Shown: positions 1 through 15,400 of the stretch, in pieces
How positions within the stretch are numbered: position 1 is the stretch's first letter
How the letters are laid out: the number at the start of each line of letters is the position of its first letter
Assembly: GCA_945643635.1 (NCBI GenBank)
Contig: CALZFC010000278.1
Span: 210,521-274,520, forward strand
DNA: 64,000 nucleotides
Direction of reading: 5' to 3'
DNA from: Allodiplogaster sudhausi
Taxonomy: Eukaryota; Nematoda; Chromadorea; Rhabditida; Diplogasteridae
The notes under the pieces: generated by a model
The model's input: the letters and a program-made list of their open reading frames with translations, nothing else
Told to the model about the DNA's origin: nothing
Databases searched by the model: none
Program-made: the position numbers and the translations under genes

Positions 1-453
1 TATGTACGCTACGCGTCCGCTTGCTTCTTCGGTTTAATTACCCAAGTTTGAGGTACTAATTCGATCTGGCTCACTGAAAGGTGTGGCCTAAACCACAAAT
101 TTTGGAACGGCTCTGCTTAGGTGGAGCCAAAAATTATGTGAAAAGGATAGAGAAATTACTCTATCTTCAAAATTCGAGCATCTAGGGCAAGTAATCATAC
201 ATTAGACGCATGTACATGTACATATAGAGTCGTCATCCTTCTCGCTCAGCAAAACTTGTTACAAAGGGCTCAGTAACTCGGCATCTTTTTGGACGAGGAC
301 ATCAAACTTGGATGGTAGTCTCCTTCGCATGTGGTGTTGACGACGTCCAGATGGACGGAGAATTCTGTTTGCTACGTTAGATTGAAGATTTTAGTTCGGA
401 AACTTTAGCATGTGACTGGTATGGCACAGGCCATTCTCGCACGCACATGCAGA
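1..453. repeat. Representative satellite monomer with internal inverted repeats
   Basis: One consensus monomer, phased from the window start. Short self-complementary features visible in it are TGTGG/CCACA around a 6-nt loop; GGCTC/GAGCC around a 10-nt loop, extended by outer AATTTT/AAAATT; GATAGAG/CTCTATC around a 6-nt loop; the perfect 14-bp palindrome atgtacatgtacat; and CGTCC/GGACG around a 4-nt loop. The first three lie consecutively within about 110 bp, so a transcript would be locally structured. I found no gene, tRNA or known ribozyme core in the monomer. Confidence 0.9.
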
Positions 454-3400
454 TATGTACGCTACGCGTCCGCTTGCTTCTTCGGTTTAATTACCCAAGT
501 TTGAGGTACTAATTCGATCTGGCTCACTGAAAGGTGTGGCCTAAACCACAAATTTTGGAACGGCTCTGCTTAGGTGGAGCCAAAAATTATGTGAAAAGGA
601 TAGAGAAATTACTCTATCTTCAAAATTCGAGCATCTAGGGCAAGTAATCATACATTAGACGCATGTACATGTACATATAGAGTCGTCATCCTTCTCGCTC
701 AGCAAAACTTGTTACAAAGGGCTCAGTAACTCGGCATCTTTTTGGACGAGGACATCAAACTTGGATGGTAGTCTCCTTCGCATGTGGTGTTGACGACGTC
801 CAGATGGACGGAGAATTCTGTTTGCTACGTTAGATTGAAGATTTTAGTTCGGAAACTTTAGCATGTGACTGGTATGGCACAGGCCATTCTCGCACGCACA
901 TGCAGATATGTACGCTACGCGTCCGCTTGCTTCTTCGGTTTAATTACCCAAGTTTGAGGTACTAATTCGATCTGGCTCACTGAAAGGTGTGGCCTAAACC
1001 ACAAATTTTGGAACGGCTCTGCTTAGGTGGAGCCAAAAATTATGTGAAAAGGATAGAGAAATTACTCTATCTTCAAAATTCGAGCATCTAGGGCAAGTAA
1101 TCATACATTAGACGCATGTACATGTACATATAGAGTCGTCATCCTTCTCGCTCAGCAAAACTTGTTACAAAGGGCTCAGTAACTCGGCATCTTTTTGGAC
1201 GAGGACATCAAACTTGGATGGTAGTCTCCTTCGCATGTGGTGTTGACGACGTCCAGATGGACGGAGAATTCTGTTTGCTACGTTAGATTGAAGATTTTAG
1301 TTCGGAAACTTTAGCATGTGACTGGTATGGCACAGGCCATTCTCGCACGCACATGCAGATATGTACGCTACGCGTCCGCTTGCTTCTTCGGTTTAATTAC
1401 CCAAGTTTGAGGTACTAATTCGATCTGGCTCACTGAAAGGTGTGGCCTAAACCACAAATTTTGGAACGGCTCTGCTTAGGTGGAGCCAAAAATTATGTGA
1501 AAAGGATAGAGAAATTACTCTATCTTCAAAATTCGAGCATCTAGGGCAAGTAATCATACATTAGACGCATGTACATGTACATATAGAGTCGTCATCCTTC
1601 TCGCTCAGCAAAACTTGTTACAAAGGGCTCAGTAACTCGGCATCTTTTTGGACGAGGACATCAAACTTGGATGGTAGTCTCCTTCGCATGTGGTGTTGAC
1701 GACGTCCAGATGGACGGAGAATTCTGTTTGCTACGTTAGATTGAAGATTTTAGTTCGGAAACTTTAGCATGTGACTGGTATGGCACAGGCCATTCTCGCA
1801 CGCACATGCAGATATGTACGCTACGCGTCCGCTTGCTTCTTCGGTTTAATTACCCAAGTTTGAGGTACTAATTCGATCTGGCTCACTGAAAGGTGTGGCC
1901 TAAACCACAAATTTTGGAACGGCTCTGCTTAGGTGGAGCCAAAAATTATGTGAAAAGGATAGAGAAATTACTCTATCTTCAAAATTCGAGCATCTAGGGC
2001 AAGTAATCATACATTAGACGCATGTACATGTACATATAGAGTCGTCATCCTTCTCGCTCAGCAAAACTTGTTACAAAGGGCTCAGTAACTCGGCATCTTT
2101 TTGGACGAGGACATCAAACTTGGATGGTAGTCTCCTTCGCATGTGGTGTTGACGACGTCCAGATGGACGGAGAATTCTGTTTGCTACGTTAGATTGAAGA
2201 TTTTAGTTCGGAAACTTTAGCATGTGACTGGTATGGCACAGGCCATTCTCGCACGCACATGCAGATATGTACGCTACGCGTCCGCTTGCTTCTTCGGTTT
2301 AATTACCCAAGTTTGAGGTACTAATTCGATCTGGCTCACTGAAAGGTGTGGCCTAAACCACAAATTTTGGAACGGCTCTGCTTAGGTGGAGCCAAAAATT
2401 ATGTGAAAAGGATAGAGAAATTACTCTATCTTCAAAATTCGAGCATCTAGGGCAAGTAATCATACATTAGACGCATGTACATGTACATATAGAGTCGTCA
2501 TCCTTCTCGCTCAGCAAAACTTGTTACAAAGGGCTCAGTAACTCGGCATCTTTTTGGACGAGGACATCAAACTTGGATGGTAGTCTCCTTCGCATGTGGT
2601 GTTGACGACGTCCAGATGGACGGAGAATTCTGTTTGCTACGTTAGATTGAAGATTTTAGTTCGGAAACTTTAGCATGTGACTGGTATGGCACAGGCCATT
2701 CTCGCACGCACATGCAGATATGTACGCTACGCGTCCGCTTGCTTCTTCGGTTTAATTACCCAAGTTTGAGGTACTAATTCGATCTGGCTCACTGAAAGGT
2801 GTGGCCTAAACCACAAATTTTGGAACGGCTCTGCTTAGGTGGAGCCAAAAATTATGTGAAAAGGATAGAGAAATTACTCTATCTTCAAAATTCGAGCATC
2901 TAGGGCAAGTAATCATACATTAGACGCATGTACATGTACATATAGAGTCGTCATCCTTCTCGCTCAGCAAAACTTGTTACAAAGGGCTCAGTAACTCGGC
3001 ATCTTTTTGGACGAGGACATCAAACTTGGATGGTAGTCTCCTTCGCATGTGGTGTTGACGACGTCCAGATGGACGGAGAATTCTGTTTGCTACGTTAGAT
3101 TGAAGATTTTAGTTCGGAAACTTTAGCATGTGACTGGTATGGCACAGGCCATTCTCGCACGCACATGCAGATATGTACGCTACGCGTCCGCTTGCTTCTT
3201 CGGTTTAATTACCCAAGTTTGAGGTACTAATTCGATCTGGCTCACTGAAAGGTGTGGCCTAAACCACAAATTTTGGAACGGCTCTGCTTAGGTGGAGCCA
3301 AAAATTATGTGAAAAGGATAGAGAAATTACTCTATCTTCAAAATTCGAGCATCTAGGGCAAGTAATCATACATTAGACGCATGTACATGTACATATAGAG

Positions 3401-6400
3401 TCGTCATCCTTCTCGCTCAGCAAAACTTGTTACAAAGGGCTCAGTAACTCGGCATCTTTTTGGACGAGGACATCAAACTTGGATGGTAGTCTCCTTCGCA
3501 TGTGGTGTTGACGACGTCCAGATGGACGGAGAATTCTGTTTGCTACGTTAGATTGAAGATTTTAGTTCGGAAACTTTAGCATGTGACTGGTATGGCACAG
3601 GCCATTCTCGCACGCACATGCAGATATGTACGCTACGCGTCCGCTTGCTTCTTCGGTTTAATTACCCAAGTTTGAGGTACTAATTCGATCTGGCTCACTG
3701 AAAGGTGTGGCCTAAACCACAAATTTTGGAACGGCTCTGCTTAGGTGGAGCCAAAAATTATGTGAAAAGGATAGAGAAATTACTCTATCTTCAAAATTCG
3801 AGCATCTAGGGCAAGTAATCATACATTAGACGCATGTACATGTACATATAGAGTCGTCATCCTTCTCGCTCAGCAAAACTTGTTACAAAGGGCTCAGTAA
3901 CTCGGCATCTTTTTGGACGAGGACATCAAACTTGGATGGTAGTCTCCTTCGCATGTGGTGTTGACGACGTCCAGATGGACGGAGAATTCTGTTTGCTACG
4001 TTAGATTGAAGATTTTAGTTCGGAAACTTTAGCATGTGACTGGTATGGCACAGGCCATTCTCGCACGCACATGCAGATATGTACGCTACGCGTCCGCTTG
4101 CTTCTTCGGTTTAATTACCCAAGTTTGAGGTACTAATTCGATCTGGCTCACTGAAAGGTGTGGCCTAAACCACAAATTTTGGAACGGCTCTGCTTAGGTG
4201 GAGCCAAAAATTATGTGAAAAGGATAGAGAAATTACTCTATCTTCAAAATTCGAGCATCTAGGGCAAGTAATCATACATTAGACGCATGTACATGTACAT
4301 ATAGAGTCGTCATCCTTCTCGCTCAGCAAAACTTGTTACAAAGGGCTCAGTAACTCGGCATCTTTTTGGACGAGGACATCAAACTTGGATGGTAGTCTCC
4401 TTCGCATGTGGTGTTGACGACGTCCAGATGGACGGAGAATTCTGTTTGCTACGTTAGATTGAAGATTTTAGTTCGGAAACTTTAGCATGTGACTGGTATG
4501 GCACAGGCCATTCTCGCACGCACATGCAGATATGTACGCTACGCGTCCGCTTGCTTCTTCGGTTTAATTACCCAAGTTTGAGGTACTAATTCGATCTGGC
4601 TCACTGAAAGGTGTGGCCTAAACCACAAATTTTGGAACGGCTCTGCTTAGGTGGAGCCAAAAATTATGTGAAAAGGATAGAGAAATTACTCTATCTTCAA
4701 AATTCGAGCATCTAGGGCAAGTAATCATACATTAGACGCATGTACATGTACATATAGAGTCGTCATCCTTCTCGCTCAGCAAAACTTGTTACAAAGGGCT
4801 CAGTAACTCGGCATCTTTTTGGACGAGGACATCAAACTTGGATGGTAGTCTCCTTCGCATGTGGTGTTGACGACGTCCAGATGGACGGAGAATTCTGTTT
4901 GCTACGTTAGATTGAAGATTTTAGTTCGGAAACTTTAGCATGTGACTGGTATGGCACAGGCCATTCTCGCACGCACATGCAGATATGTACGCTACGCGTC
5001 CGCTTGCTTCTTCGGTTTAATTACCCAAGTTTGAGGTACTAATTCGATCTGGCTCACTGAAAGGTGTGGCCTAAACCACAAATTTTGGAACGGCTCTGCT
5101 TAGGTGGAGCCAAAAATTATGTGAAAAGGATAGAGAAATTACTCTATCTTCAAAATTCGAGCATCTAGGGCAAGTAATCATACATTAGACGCATGTACAT
5201 GTACATATAGAGTCGTCATCCTTCTCGCTCAGCAAAACTTGTTACAAAGGGCTCAGTAACTCGGCATCTTTTTGGACGAGGACATCAAACTTGGATGGTA
5301 GTCTCCTTCGCATGTGGTGTTGACGACGTCCAGATGGACGGAGAATTCTGTTTGCTACGTTAGATTGAAGATTTTAGTTCGGAAACTTTAGCATGTGACT
5401 GGTATGGCACAGGCCATTCTCGCACGCACATGCAGATATGTACGCTACGCGTCCGCTTGCTTCTTCGGTTTAATTACCCAAGTTTGAGGTACTAATTCGA
5501 TCTGGCTCACTGAAAGGTGTGGCCTAAACCACAAATTTTGGAACGGCTCTGCTTAGGTGGAGCCAAAAATTATGTGAAAAGGATAGAGAAATTACTCTAT
5601 CTTCAAAATTCGAGCATCTAGGGCAAGTAATCATACATTAGACGCATGTACATGTACATATAGAGTCGTCATCCTTCTCGCTCAGCAAAACTTGTTACAA
5701 AGGGCTCAGTAACTCGGCATCTTTTTGGACGAGGACATCAAACTTGGATGGTAGTCTCCTTCGCATGTGGTGTTGACGACGTCCAGATGGACGGAGAATT
5801 CTGTTTGCTACGTTAGATTGAAGATTTTAGTTCGGAAACTTTAGCATGTGACTGGTATGGCACAGGCCATTCTCGCACGCACATGCAGATATGTACGCTA
5901 CGCGTCCGCTTGCTTCTTCGGTTTAATTACCCAAGTTTGAGGTACTAATTCGATCTGGCTCACTGAAAGGTGTGGCCTAAACCACAAATTTTGGAACGGC
6001 TCTGCTTAGGTGGAGCCAAAAATTATGTGAAAAGGATAGAGAAATTACTCTATCTTCAAAATTCGAGCATCTAGGGCAAGTAATCATACATTAGACGCAT
6101 GTACATGTACATATAGAGTCGTCATCCTTCTCGCTCAGCAAAACTTGTTACAAAGGGCTCAGTAACTCGGCATCTTTTTGGACGAGGACATCAAACTTGG
6201 ATGGTAGTCTCCTTCGCATGTGGTGTTGACGACGTCCAGATGGACGGAGAATTCTGTTTGCTACGTTAGATTGAAGATTTTAGTTCGGAAACTTTAGCAT
6301 GTGACTGGTATGGCACAGGCCATTCTCGCACGCACATGCAGATATGTACGCTACGCGTCCGCTTGCTTCTTCGGTTTAATTACCCAAGTTTGAGGTACTA

Positions 6401-9400
6401 ATTCGATCTGGCTCACTGAAAGGTGTGGCCTAAACCACAAATTTTGGAACGGCTCTGCTTAGGTGGAGCCAAAAATTATGTGAAAAGGATAGAGAAATTA
6501 CTCTATCTTCAAAATTCGAGCATCTAGGGCAAGTAATCATACATTAGACGCATGTACATGTACATATAGAGTCGTCATCCTTCTCGCTCAGCAAAACTTG
6601 TTACAAAGGGCTCAGTAACTCGGCATCTTTTTGGACGAGGACATCAAACTTGGATGGTAGTCTCCTTCGCATGTGGTGTTGACGACGTCCAGATGGACGG
6701 AGAATTCTGTTTGCTACGTTAGATTGAAGATTTTAGTTCGGAAACTTTAGCATGTGACTGGTATGGCACAGGCCATTCTCGCACGCACATGCAGATATGT
6801 ACGCTACGCGTCCGCTTGCTTCTTCGGTTTAATTACCCAAGTTTGAGGTACTAATTCGATCTGGCTCACTGAAAGGTGTGGCCTAAACCACAAATTTTGG
6901 AACGGCTCTGCTTAGGTGGAGCCAAAAATTATGTGAAAAGGATAGAGAAATTACTCTATCTTCAAAATTCGAGCATCTAGGGCAAGTAATCATACATTAG
7001 ACGCATGTACATGTACATATAGAGTCGTCATCCTTCTCGCTCAGCAAAACTTGTTACAAAGGGCTCAGTAACTCGGCATCTTTTTGGACGAGGACATCAA
7101 ACTTGGATGGTAGTCTCCTTCGCATGTGGTGTTGACGACGTCCAGATGGACGGAGAATTCTGTTTGCTACGTTAGATTGAAGATTTTAGTTCGGAAACTT
7201 TAGCATGTGACTGGTATGGCACAGGCCATTCTCGCACGCACATGCAGATATGTACGCTACGCGTCCGCTTGCTTCTTCGGTTTAATTACCCAAGTTTGAG
7301 GTACTAATTCGATCTGGCTCACTGAAAGGTGTGGCCTAAACCACAAATTTTGGAACGGCTCTGCTTAGGTGGAGCCAAAAATTATGTGAAAAGGATAGAG
7401 AAATTACTCTATCTTCAAAATTCGAGCATCTAGGGCAAGTAATCATACATTAGACGCATGTACATGTACATATAGAGTCGTCATCCTTCTCGCTCAGCAA
7501 AACTTGTTACAAAGGGCTCAGTAACTCGGCATCTTTTTGGACGAGGACATCAAACTTGGATGGTAGTCTCCTTCGCATGTGGTGTTGACGACGTCCAGAT
7601 GGACGGAGAATTCTGTTTGCTACGTTAGATTGAAGATTTTAGTTCGGAAACTTTAGCATGTGACTGGTATGGCACAGGCCATTCTCGCACGCACATGCAG
7701 ATATGTACGCTACGCGTCCGCTTGCTTCTTCGGTTTAATTACCCAAGTTTGAGGTACTAATTCGATCTGGCTCACTGAAAGGTGTGGCCTAAACCACAAA
7801 TTTTGGAACGGCTCTGCTTAGGTGGAGCCAAAAATTATGTGAAAAGGATAGAGAAATTACTCTATCTTCAAAATTCGAGCATCTAGGGCAAGTAATCATA
7901 CATTAGACGCATGTACATGTACATATAGAGTCGTCATCCTTCTCGCTCAGCAAAACTTGTTACAAAGGGCTCAGTAACTCGGCATCTTTTTGGACGAGGA
8001 CATCAAACTTGGATGGTAGTCTCCTTCGCATGTGGTGTTGACGACGTCCAGATGGACGGAGAATTCTGTTTGCTACGTTAGATTGAAGATTTTAGTTCGG
8101 AAACTTTAGCATGTGACTGGTATGGCACAGGCCATTCTCGCACGCACATGCAGATATGTACGCTACGCGTCCGCTTGCTTCTTCGGTTTAATTACCCAAG
8201 TTTGAGGTACTAATTCGATCTGGCTCACTGAAAGGTGTGGCCTAAACCACAAATTTTGGAACGGCTCTGCTTAGGTGGAGCCAAAAATTATGTGAAAAGG
8301 ATAGAGAAATTACTCTATCTTCAAAATTCGAGCATCTAGGGCAAGTAATCATACATTAGACGCATGTACATGTACATATAGAGTCGTCATCCTTCTCGCT
8401 CAGCAAAACTTGTTACAAAGGGCTCAGTAACTCGGCATCTTTTTGGACGAGGACATCAAACTTGGATGGTAGTCTCCTTCGCATGTGGTGTTGACGACGT
8501 CCAGATGGACGGAGAATTCTGTTTGCTACGTTAGATTGAAGATTTTAGTTCGGAAACTTTAGCATGTGACTGGTATGGCACAGGCCATTCTCGCACGCAC
8601 ATGCAGATATGTACGCTACGCGTCCGCTTGCTTCTTCGGTTTAATTACCCAAGTTTGAGGTACTAATTCGATCTGGCTCACTGAAAGGTGTGGCCTAAAC
8701 CACAAATTTTGGAACGGCTCTGCTTAGGTGGAGCCAAAAATTATGTGAAAAGGATAGAGAAATTACTCTATCTTCAAAATTCGAGCATCTAGGGCAAGTA
8801 ATCATACATTAGACGCATGTACATGTACATATAGAGTCGTCATCCTTCTCGCTCAGCAAAACTTGTTACAAAGGGCTCAGTAACTCGGCATCTTTTTGGA
8901 CGAGGACATCAAACTTGGATGGTAGTCTCCTTCGCATGTGGTGTTGACGACGTCCAGATGGACGGAGAATTCTGTTTGCTACGTTAGATTGAAGATTTTA
9001 GTTCGGAAACTTTAGCATGTGACTGGTATGGCACAGGCCATTCTCGCACGCACATGCAGATATGTACGCTACGCGTCCGCTTGCTTCTTCGGTTTAATTA
9101 CCCAAGTTTGAGGTACTAATTCGATCTGGCTCACTGAAAGGTGTGGCCTAAACCACAAATTTTGGAACGGCTCTGCTTAGGTGGAGCCAAAAATTATGTG
9201 AAAAGGATAGAGAAATTACTCTATCTTCAAAATTCGAGCATCTAGGGCAAGTAATCATACATTAGACGCATGTACATGTACATATAGAGTCGTCATCCTT
9301 CTCGCTCAGCAAAACTTGTTACAAAGGGCTCAGTAACTCGGCATCTTTTTGGACGAGGACATCAAACTTGGATGGTAGTCTCCTTCGCATGTGGTGTTGA

Positions 9401-12400
9401 CGACGTCCAGATGGACGGAGAATTCTGTTTGCTACGTTAGATTGAAGATTTTAGTTCGGAAACTTTAGCATGTGACTGGTATGGCACAGGCCATTCTCGC
9501 ACGCACATGCAGATATGTACGCTACGCGTCCGCTTGCTTCTTCGGTTTAATTACCCAAGTTTGAGGTACTAATTCGATCTGGCTCACTGAAAGGTGTGGC
9601 CTAAACCACAAATTTTGGAACGGCTCTGCTTAGGTGGAGCCAAAAATTATGTGAAAAGGATAGAGAAATTACTCTATCTTCAAAATTCGAGCATCTAGGG
9701 CAAGTAATCATACATTAGACGCATGTACATGTACATATAGAGTCGTCATCCTTCTCGCTCAGCAAAACTTGTTACAAAGGGCTCAGTAACTCGGCATCTT
9801 TTTGGACGAGGACATCAAACTTGGATGGTAGTCTCCTTCGCATGTGGTGTTGACGACGTCCAGATGGACGGAGAATTCTGTTTGCTACGTTAGATTGAAG
9901 ATTTTAGTTCGGAAACTTTAGCATGTGACTGGTATGGCACAGGCCATTCTCGCACGCACATGCAGATATGTACGCTACGCGTCCGCTTGCTTCTTCGGTT
10001 TAATTACCCAAGTTTGAGGTACTAATTCGATCTGGCTCACTGAAAGGTGTGGCCTAAACCACAAATTTTGGAACGGCTCTGCTTAGGTGGAGCCAAAAAT
10101 TATGTGAAAAGGATAGAGAAATTACTCTATCTTCAAAATTCGAGCATCTAGGGCAAGTAATCATACATTAGACGCATGTACATGTACATATAGAGTCGTC
10201 ATCCTTCTCGCTCAGCAAAACTTGTTACAAAGGGCTCAGTAACTCGGCATCTTTTTGGACGAGGACATCAAACTTGGATGGTAGTCTCCTTCGCATGTGG
10301 TGTTGACGACGTCCAGATGGACGGAGAATTCTGTTTGCTACGTTAGATTGAAGATTTTAGTTCGGAAACTTTAGCATGTGACTGGTATGGCACAGGCCAT
10401 TCTCGCACGCACATGCAGATATGTACGCTACGCGTCCGCTTGCTTCTTCGGTTTAATTACCCAAGTTTGAGGTACTAATTCGATCTGGCTCACTGAAAGG
10501 TGTGGCCTAAACCACAAATTTTGGAACGGCTCTGCTTAGGTGGAGCCAAAAATTATGTGAAAAGGATAGAGAAATTACTCTATCTTCAAAATTCGAGCAT
10601 CTAGGGCAAGTAATCATACATTAGACGCATGTACATGTACATATAGAGTCGTCATCCTTCTCGCTCAGCAAAACTTGTTACAAAGGGCTCAGTAACTCGG
10701 CATCTTTTTGGACGAGGACATCAAACTTGGATGGTAGTCTCCTTCGCATGTGGTGTTGACGACGTCCAGATGGACGGAGAATTCTGTTTGCTACGTTAGA
10801 TTGAAGATTTTAGTTCGGAAACTTTAGCATGTGACTGGTATGGCACAGGCCATTCTCGCACGCACATGCAGATATGTACGCTACGCGTCCGCTTGCTTCT
10901 TCGGTTTAATTACCCAAGTTTGAGGTACTAATTCGATCTGGCTCACTGAAAGGTGTGGCCTAAACCACAAATTTTGGAACGGCTCTGCTTAGGTGGAGCC
11001 AAAAATTATGTGAAAAGGATAGAGAAATTACTCTATCTTCAAAATTCGAGCATCTAGGGCAAGTAATCATACATTAGACGCATGTACATGTACATATAGA
11101 GTCGTCATCCTTCTCGCTCAGCAAAACTTGTTACAAAGGGCTCAGTAACTCGGCATCTTTTTGGACGAGGACATCAAACTTGGATGGTAGTCTCCTTCGC
11201 ATGTGGTGTTGACGACGTCCAGATGGACGGAGAATTCTGTTTGCTACGTTAGATTGAAGATTTTAGTTCGGAAACTTTAGCATGTGACTGGTATGGCACA
11301 GGCCATTCTCGCACGCACATGCAGATATGTACGCTACGCGTCCGCTTGCTTCTTCGGTTTAATTACCCAAGTTTGAGGTACTAATTCGATCTGGCTCACT
11401 GAAAGGTGTGGCCTAAACCACAAATTTTGGAACGGCTCTGCTTAGGTGGAGCCAAAAATTATGTGAAAAGGATAGAGAAATTACTCTATCTTCAAAATTC
11501 GAGCATCTAGGGCAAGTAATCATACATTAGACGCATGTACATGTACATATAGAGTCGTCATCCTTCTCGCTCAGCAAAACTTGTTACAAAGGGCTCAGTA
11601 ACTCGGCATCTTTTTGGACGAGGACATCAAACTTGGATGGTAGTCTCCTTCGCATGTGGTGTTGACGACGTCCAGATGGACGGAGAATTCTGTTTGCTAC
11701 GTTAGATTGAAGATTTTAGTTCGGAAACTTTAGCATGTGACTGGTATGGCACAGGCCATTCTCGCACGCACATGCAGATATGTACGCTACGCGTCCGCTT
11801 GCTTCTTCGGTTTAATTACCCAAGTTTGAGGTACTAATTCGATCTGGCTCACTGAAAGGTGTGGCCTAAACCACAAATTTTGGAACGGCTCTGCTTAGGT
11901 GGAGCCAAAAATTATGTGAAAAGGATAGAGAAATTACTCTATCTTCAAAATTCGAGCATCTAGGGCAAGTAATCATACATTAGACGCATGTACATGTACA
12001 TATAGAGTCGTCATCCTTCTCGCTCAGCAAAACTTGTTACAAAGGGCTCAGTAACTCGGCATCTTTTTGGACGAGGACATCAAACTTGGATGGTAGTCTC
12101 CTTCGCATGTGGTGTTGACGACGTCCAGATGGACGGAGAATTCTGTTTGCTACGTTAGATTGAAGATTTTAGTTCGGAAACTTTAGCATGTGACTGGTAT
12201 GGCACAGGCCATTCTCGCACGCACATGCAGATATGTACGCTACGCGTCCGCTTGCTTCTTCGGTTTAATTACCCAAGTTTGAGGTACTAATTCGATCTGG
12301 CTCACTGAAAGGTGTGGCCTAAACCACAAATTTTGGAACGGCTCTGCTTAGGTGGAGCCAAAAATTATGTGAAAAGGATAGAGAAATTACTCTATCTTCA

Positions 12401-15400
12401 AAATTCGAGCATCTAGGGCAAGTAATCATACATTAGACGCATGTACATGTACATATAGAGTCGTCATCCTTCTCGCTCAGCAAAACTTGTTACAAAGGGC
12501 TCAGTAACTCGGCATCTTTTTGGACGAGGACATCAAACTTGGATGGTAGTCTCCTTCGCATGTGGTGTTGACGACGTCCAGATGGACGGAGAATTCTGTT
12601 TGCTACGTTAGATTGAAGATTTTAGTTCGGAAACTTTAGCATGTGACTGGTATGGCACAGGCCATTCTCGCACGCACATGCAGATATGTACGCTACGCGT
12701 CCGCTTGCTTCTTCGGTTTAATTACCCAAGTTTGAGGTACTAATTCGATCTGGCTCACTGAAAGGTGTGGCCTAAACCACAAATTTTGGAACGGCTCTGC
12801 TTAGGTGGAGCCAAAAATTATGTGAAAAGGATAGAGAAATTACTCTATCTTCAAAATTCGAGCATCTAGGGCAAGTAATCATACATTAGACGCATGTACA
12901 TGTACATATAGAGTCGTCATCCTTCTCGCTCAGCAAAACTTGTTACAAAGGGCTCAGTAACTCGGCATCTTTTTGGACGAGGACATCAAACTTGGATGGT
13001 AGTCTCCTTCGCATGTGGTGTTGACGACGTCCAGATGGACGGAGAATTCTGTTTGCTACGTTAGATTGAAGATTTTAGTTCGGAAACTTTAGCATGTGAC
13101 TGGTATGGCACAGGCCATTCTCGCACGCACATGCAGATATGTACGCTACGCGTCCGCTTGCTTCTTCGGTTTAATTACCCAAGTTTGAGGTACTAATTCG
13201 ATCTGGCTCACTGAAAGGTGTGGCCTAAACCACAAATTTTGGAACGGCTCTGCTTAGGTGGAGCCAAAAATTATGTGAAAAGGATAGAGAAATTACTCTA
13301 TCTTCAAAATTCGAGCATCTAGGGCAAGTAATCATACATTAGACGCATGTACATGTACATATAGAGTCGTCATCCTTCTCGCTCAGCAAAACTTGTTACA
13401 AAGGGCTCAGTAACTCGGCATCTTTTTGGACGAGGACATCAAACTTGGATGGTAGTCTCCTTCGCATGTGGTGTTGACGACGTCCAGATGGACGGAGAAT
13501 TCTGTTTGCTACGTTAGATTGAAGATTTTAGTTCGGAAACTTTAGCATGTGACTGGTATGGCACAGGCCATTCTCGCACGCACATGCAGATATGTACGCT
13601 ACGCGTCCGCTTGCTTCTTCGGTTTAATTACCCAAGTTTGAGGTACTAATTCGATCTGGCTCACTGAAAGGTGTGGCCTAAACCACAAATTTTGGAACGG
13701 CTCTGCTTAGGTGGAGCCAAAAATTATGTGAAAAGGATAGAGAAATTACTCTATCTTCAAAATTCGAGCATCTAGGGCAAGTAATCATACATTAGACGCA
13801 TGTACATGTACATATAGAGTCGTCATCCTTCTCGCTCAGCAAAACTTGTTACAAAGGGCTCAGTAACTCGGCATCTTTTTGGACGAGGACATCAAACTTG
13901 GATGGTAGTCTCCTTCGCATGTGGTGTTGACGACGTCCAGATGGACGGAGAATTCTGTTTGCTACGTTAGATTGAAGATTTTAGTTCGGAAACTTTAGCA
14001 TGTGACTGGTATGGCACAGGCCATTCTCGCACGCACATGCAGATATGTACGCTACGCGTCCGCTTGCTTCTTCGGTTTAATTACCCAAGTTTGAGGTACT
14101 AATTCGATCTGGCTCACTGAAAGGTGTGGCCTAAACCACAAATTTTGGAACGGCTCTGCTTAGGTGGAGCCAAAAATTATGTGAAAAGGATAGAGAAATT
14201 ACTCTATCTTCAAAATTCGAGCATCTAGGGCAAGTAATCATACATTAGACGCATGTACATGTACATATAGAGTCGTCATCCTTCTCGCTCAGCAAAACTT
14301 GTTACAAAGGGCTCAGTAACTCGGCATCTTTTTGGACGAGGACATCAAACTTGGATGGTAGTCTCCTTCGCATGTGGTGTTGACGACGTCCAGATGGACG
14401 GAGAATTCTGTTTGCTACGTTAGATTGAAGATTTTAGTTCGGAAACTTTAGCATGTGACTGGTATGGCACAGGCCATTCTCGCACGCACATGCAGATATG
14501 TACGCTACGCGTCCGCTTGCTTCTTCGGTTTAATTACCCAAGTTTGAGGTACTAATTCGATCTGGCTCACTGAAAGGTGTGGCCTAAACCACAAATTTTG
14601 GAACGGCTCTGCTTAGGTGGAGCCAAAAATTATGTGAAAAGGATAGAGAAATTACTCTATCTTCAAAATTCGAGCATCTAGGGCAAGTAATCATACATTA
14701 GACGCATGTACATGTACATATAGAGTCGTCATCCTTCTCGCTCAGCAAAACTTGTTACAAAGGGCTCAGTAACTCGGCATCTTTTTGGACGAGGACATCA
14801 AACTTGGATGGTAGTCTCCTTCGCATGTGGTGTTGACGACGTCCAGATGGACGGAGAATTCTGTTTGCTACGTTAGATTGAAGATTTTAGTTCGGAAACT
14901 TTAGCATGTGACTGGTATGGCACAGGCCATTCTCGCACGCACATGCAGATATGTACGCTACGCGTCCGCTTGCTTCTTCGGTTTAATTACCCAAGTTTGA
15001 GGTACTAATTCGATCTGGCTCACTGAAAGGTGTGGCCTAAACCACAAATTTTGGAACGGCTCTGCTTAGGTGGAGCCAAAAATTATGTGAAAAGGATAGA
15101 GAAATTACTCTATCTTCAAAATTCGAGCATCTAGGGCAAGTAATCATACATTAGACGCATGTACATGTACATATAGAGTCGTCATCCTTCTCGCTCAGCA
15201 AAACTTGTTACAAAGGGCTCAGTAACTCGGCATCTTTTTGGACGAGGACATCAAACTTGGATGGTAGTCTCCTTCGCATGTGGTGTTGACGACGTCCAGA
15301 TGGACGGAGAATTCTGTTTGCTACGTTAGATTGAAGATTTTAGTTCGGAAACTTTAGCATGTGACTGGTATGGCACAGGCCATTCTCGCACGCACATGCA

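Noticed and set aside
1..453. Hammerhead ribozyme or pol III promoter in the satellite monomer
   Set aside because: There is no CUGAUGA core on either strand by eye. Weak A-box-like (tggctcactg) and B-box-like (attcgagcatc, gttcggaaac) strings are imperfect and badly spaced.
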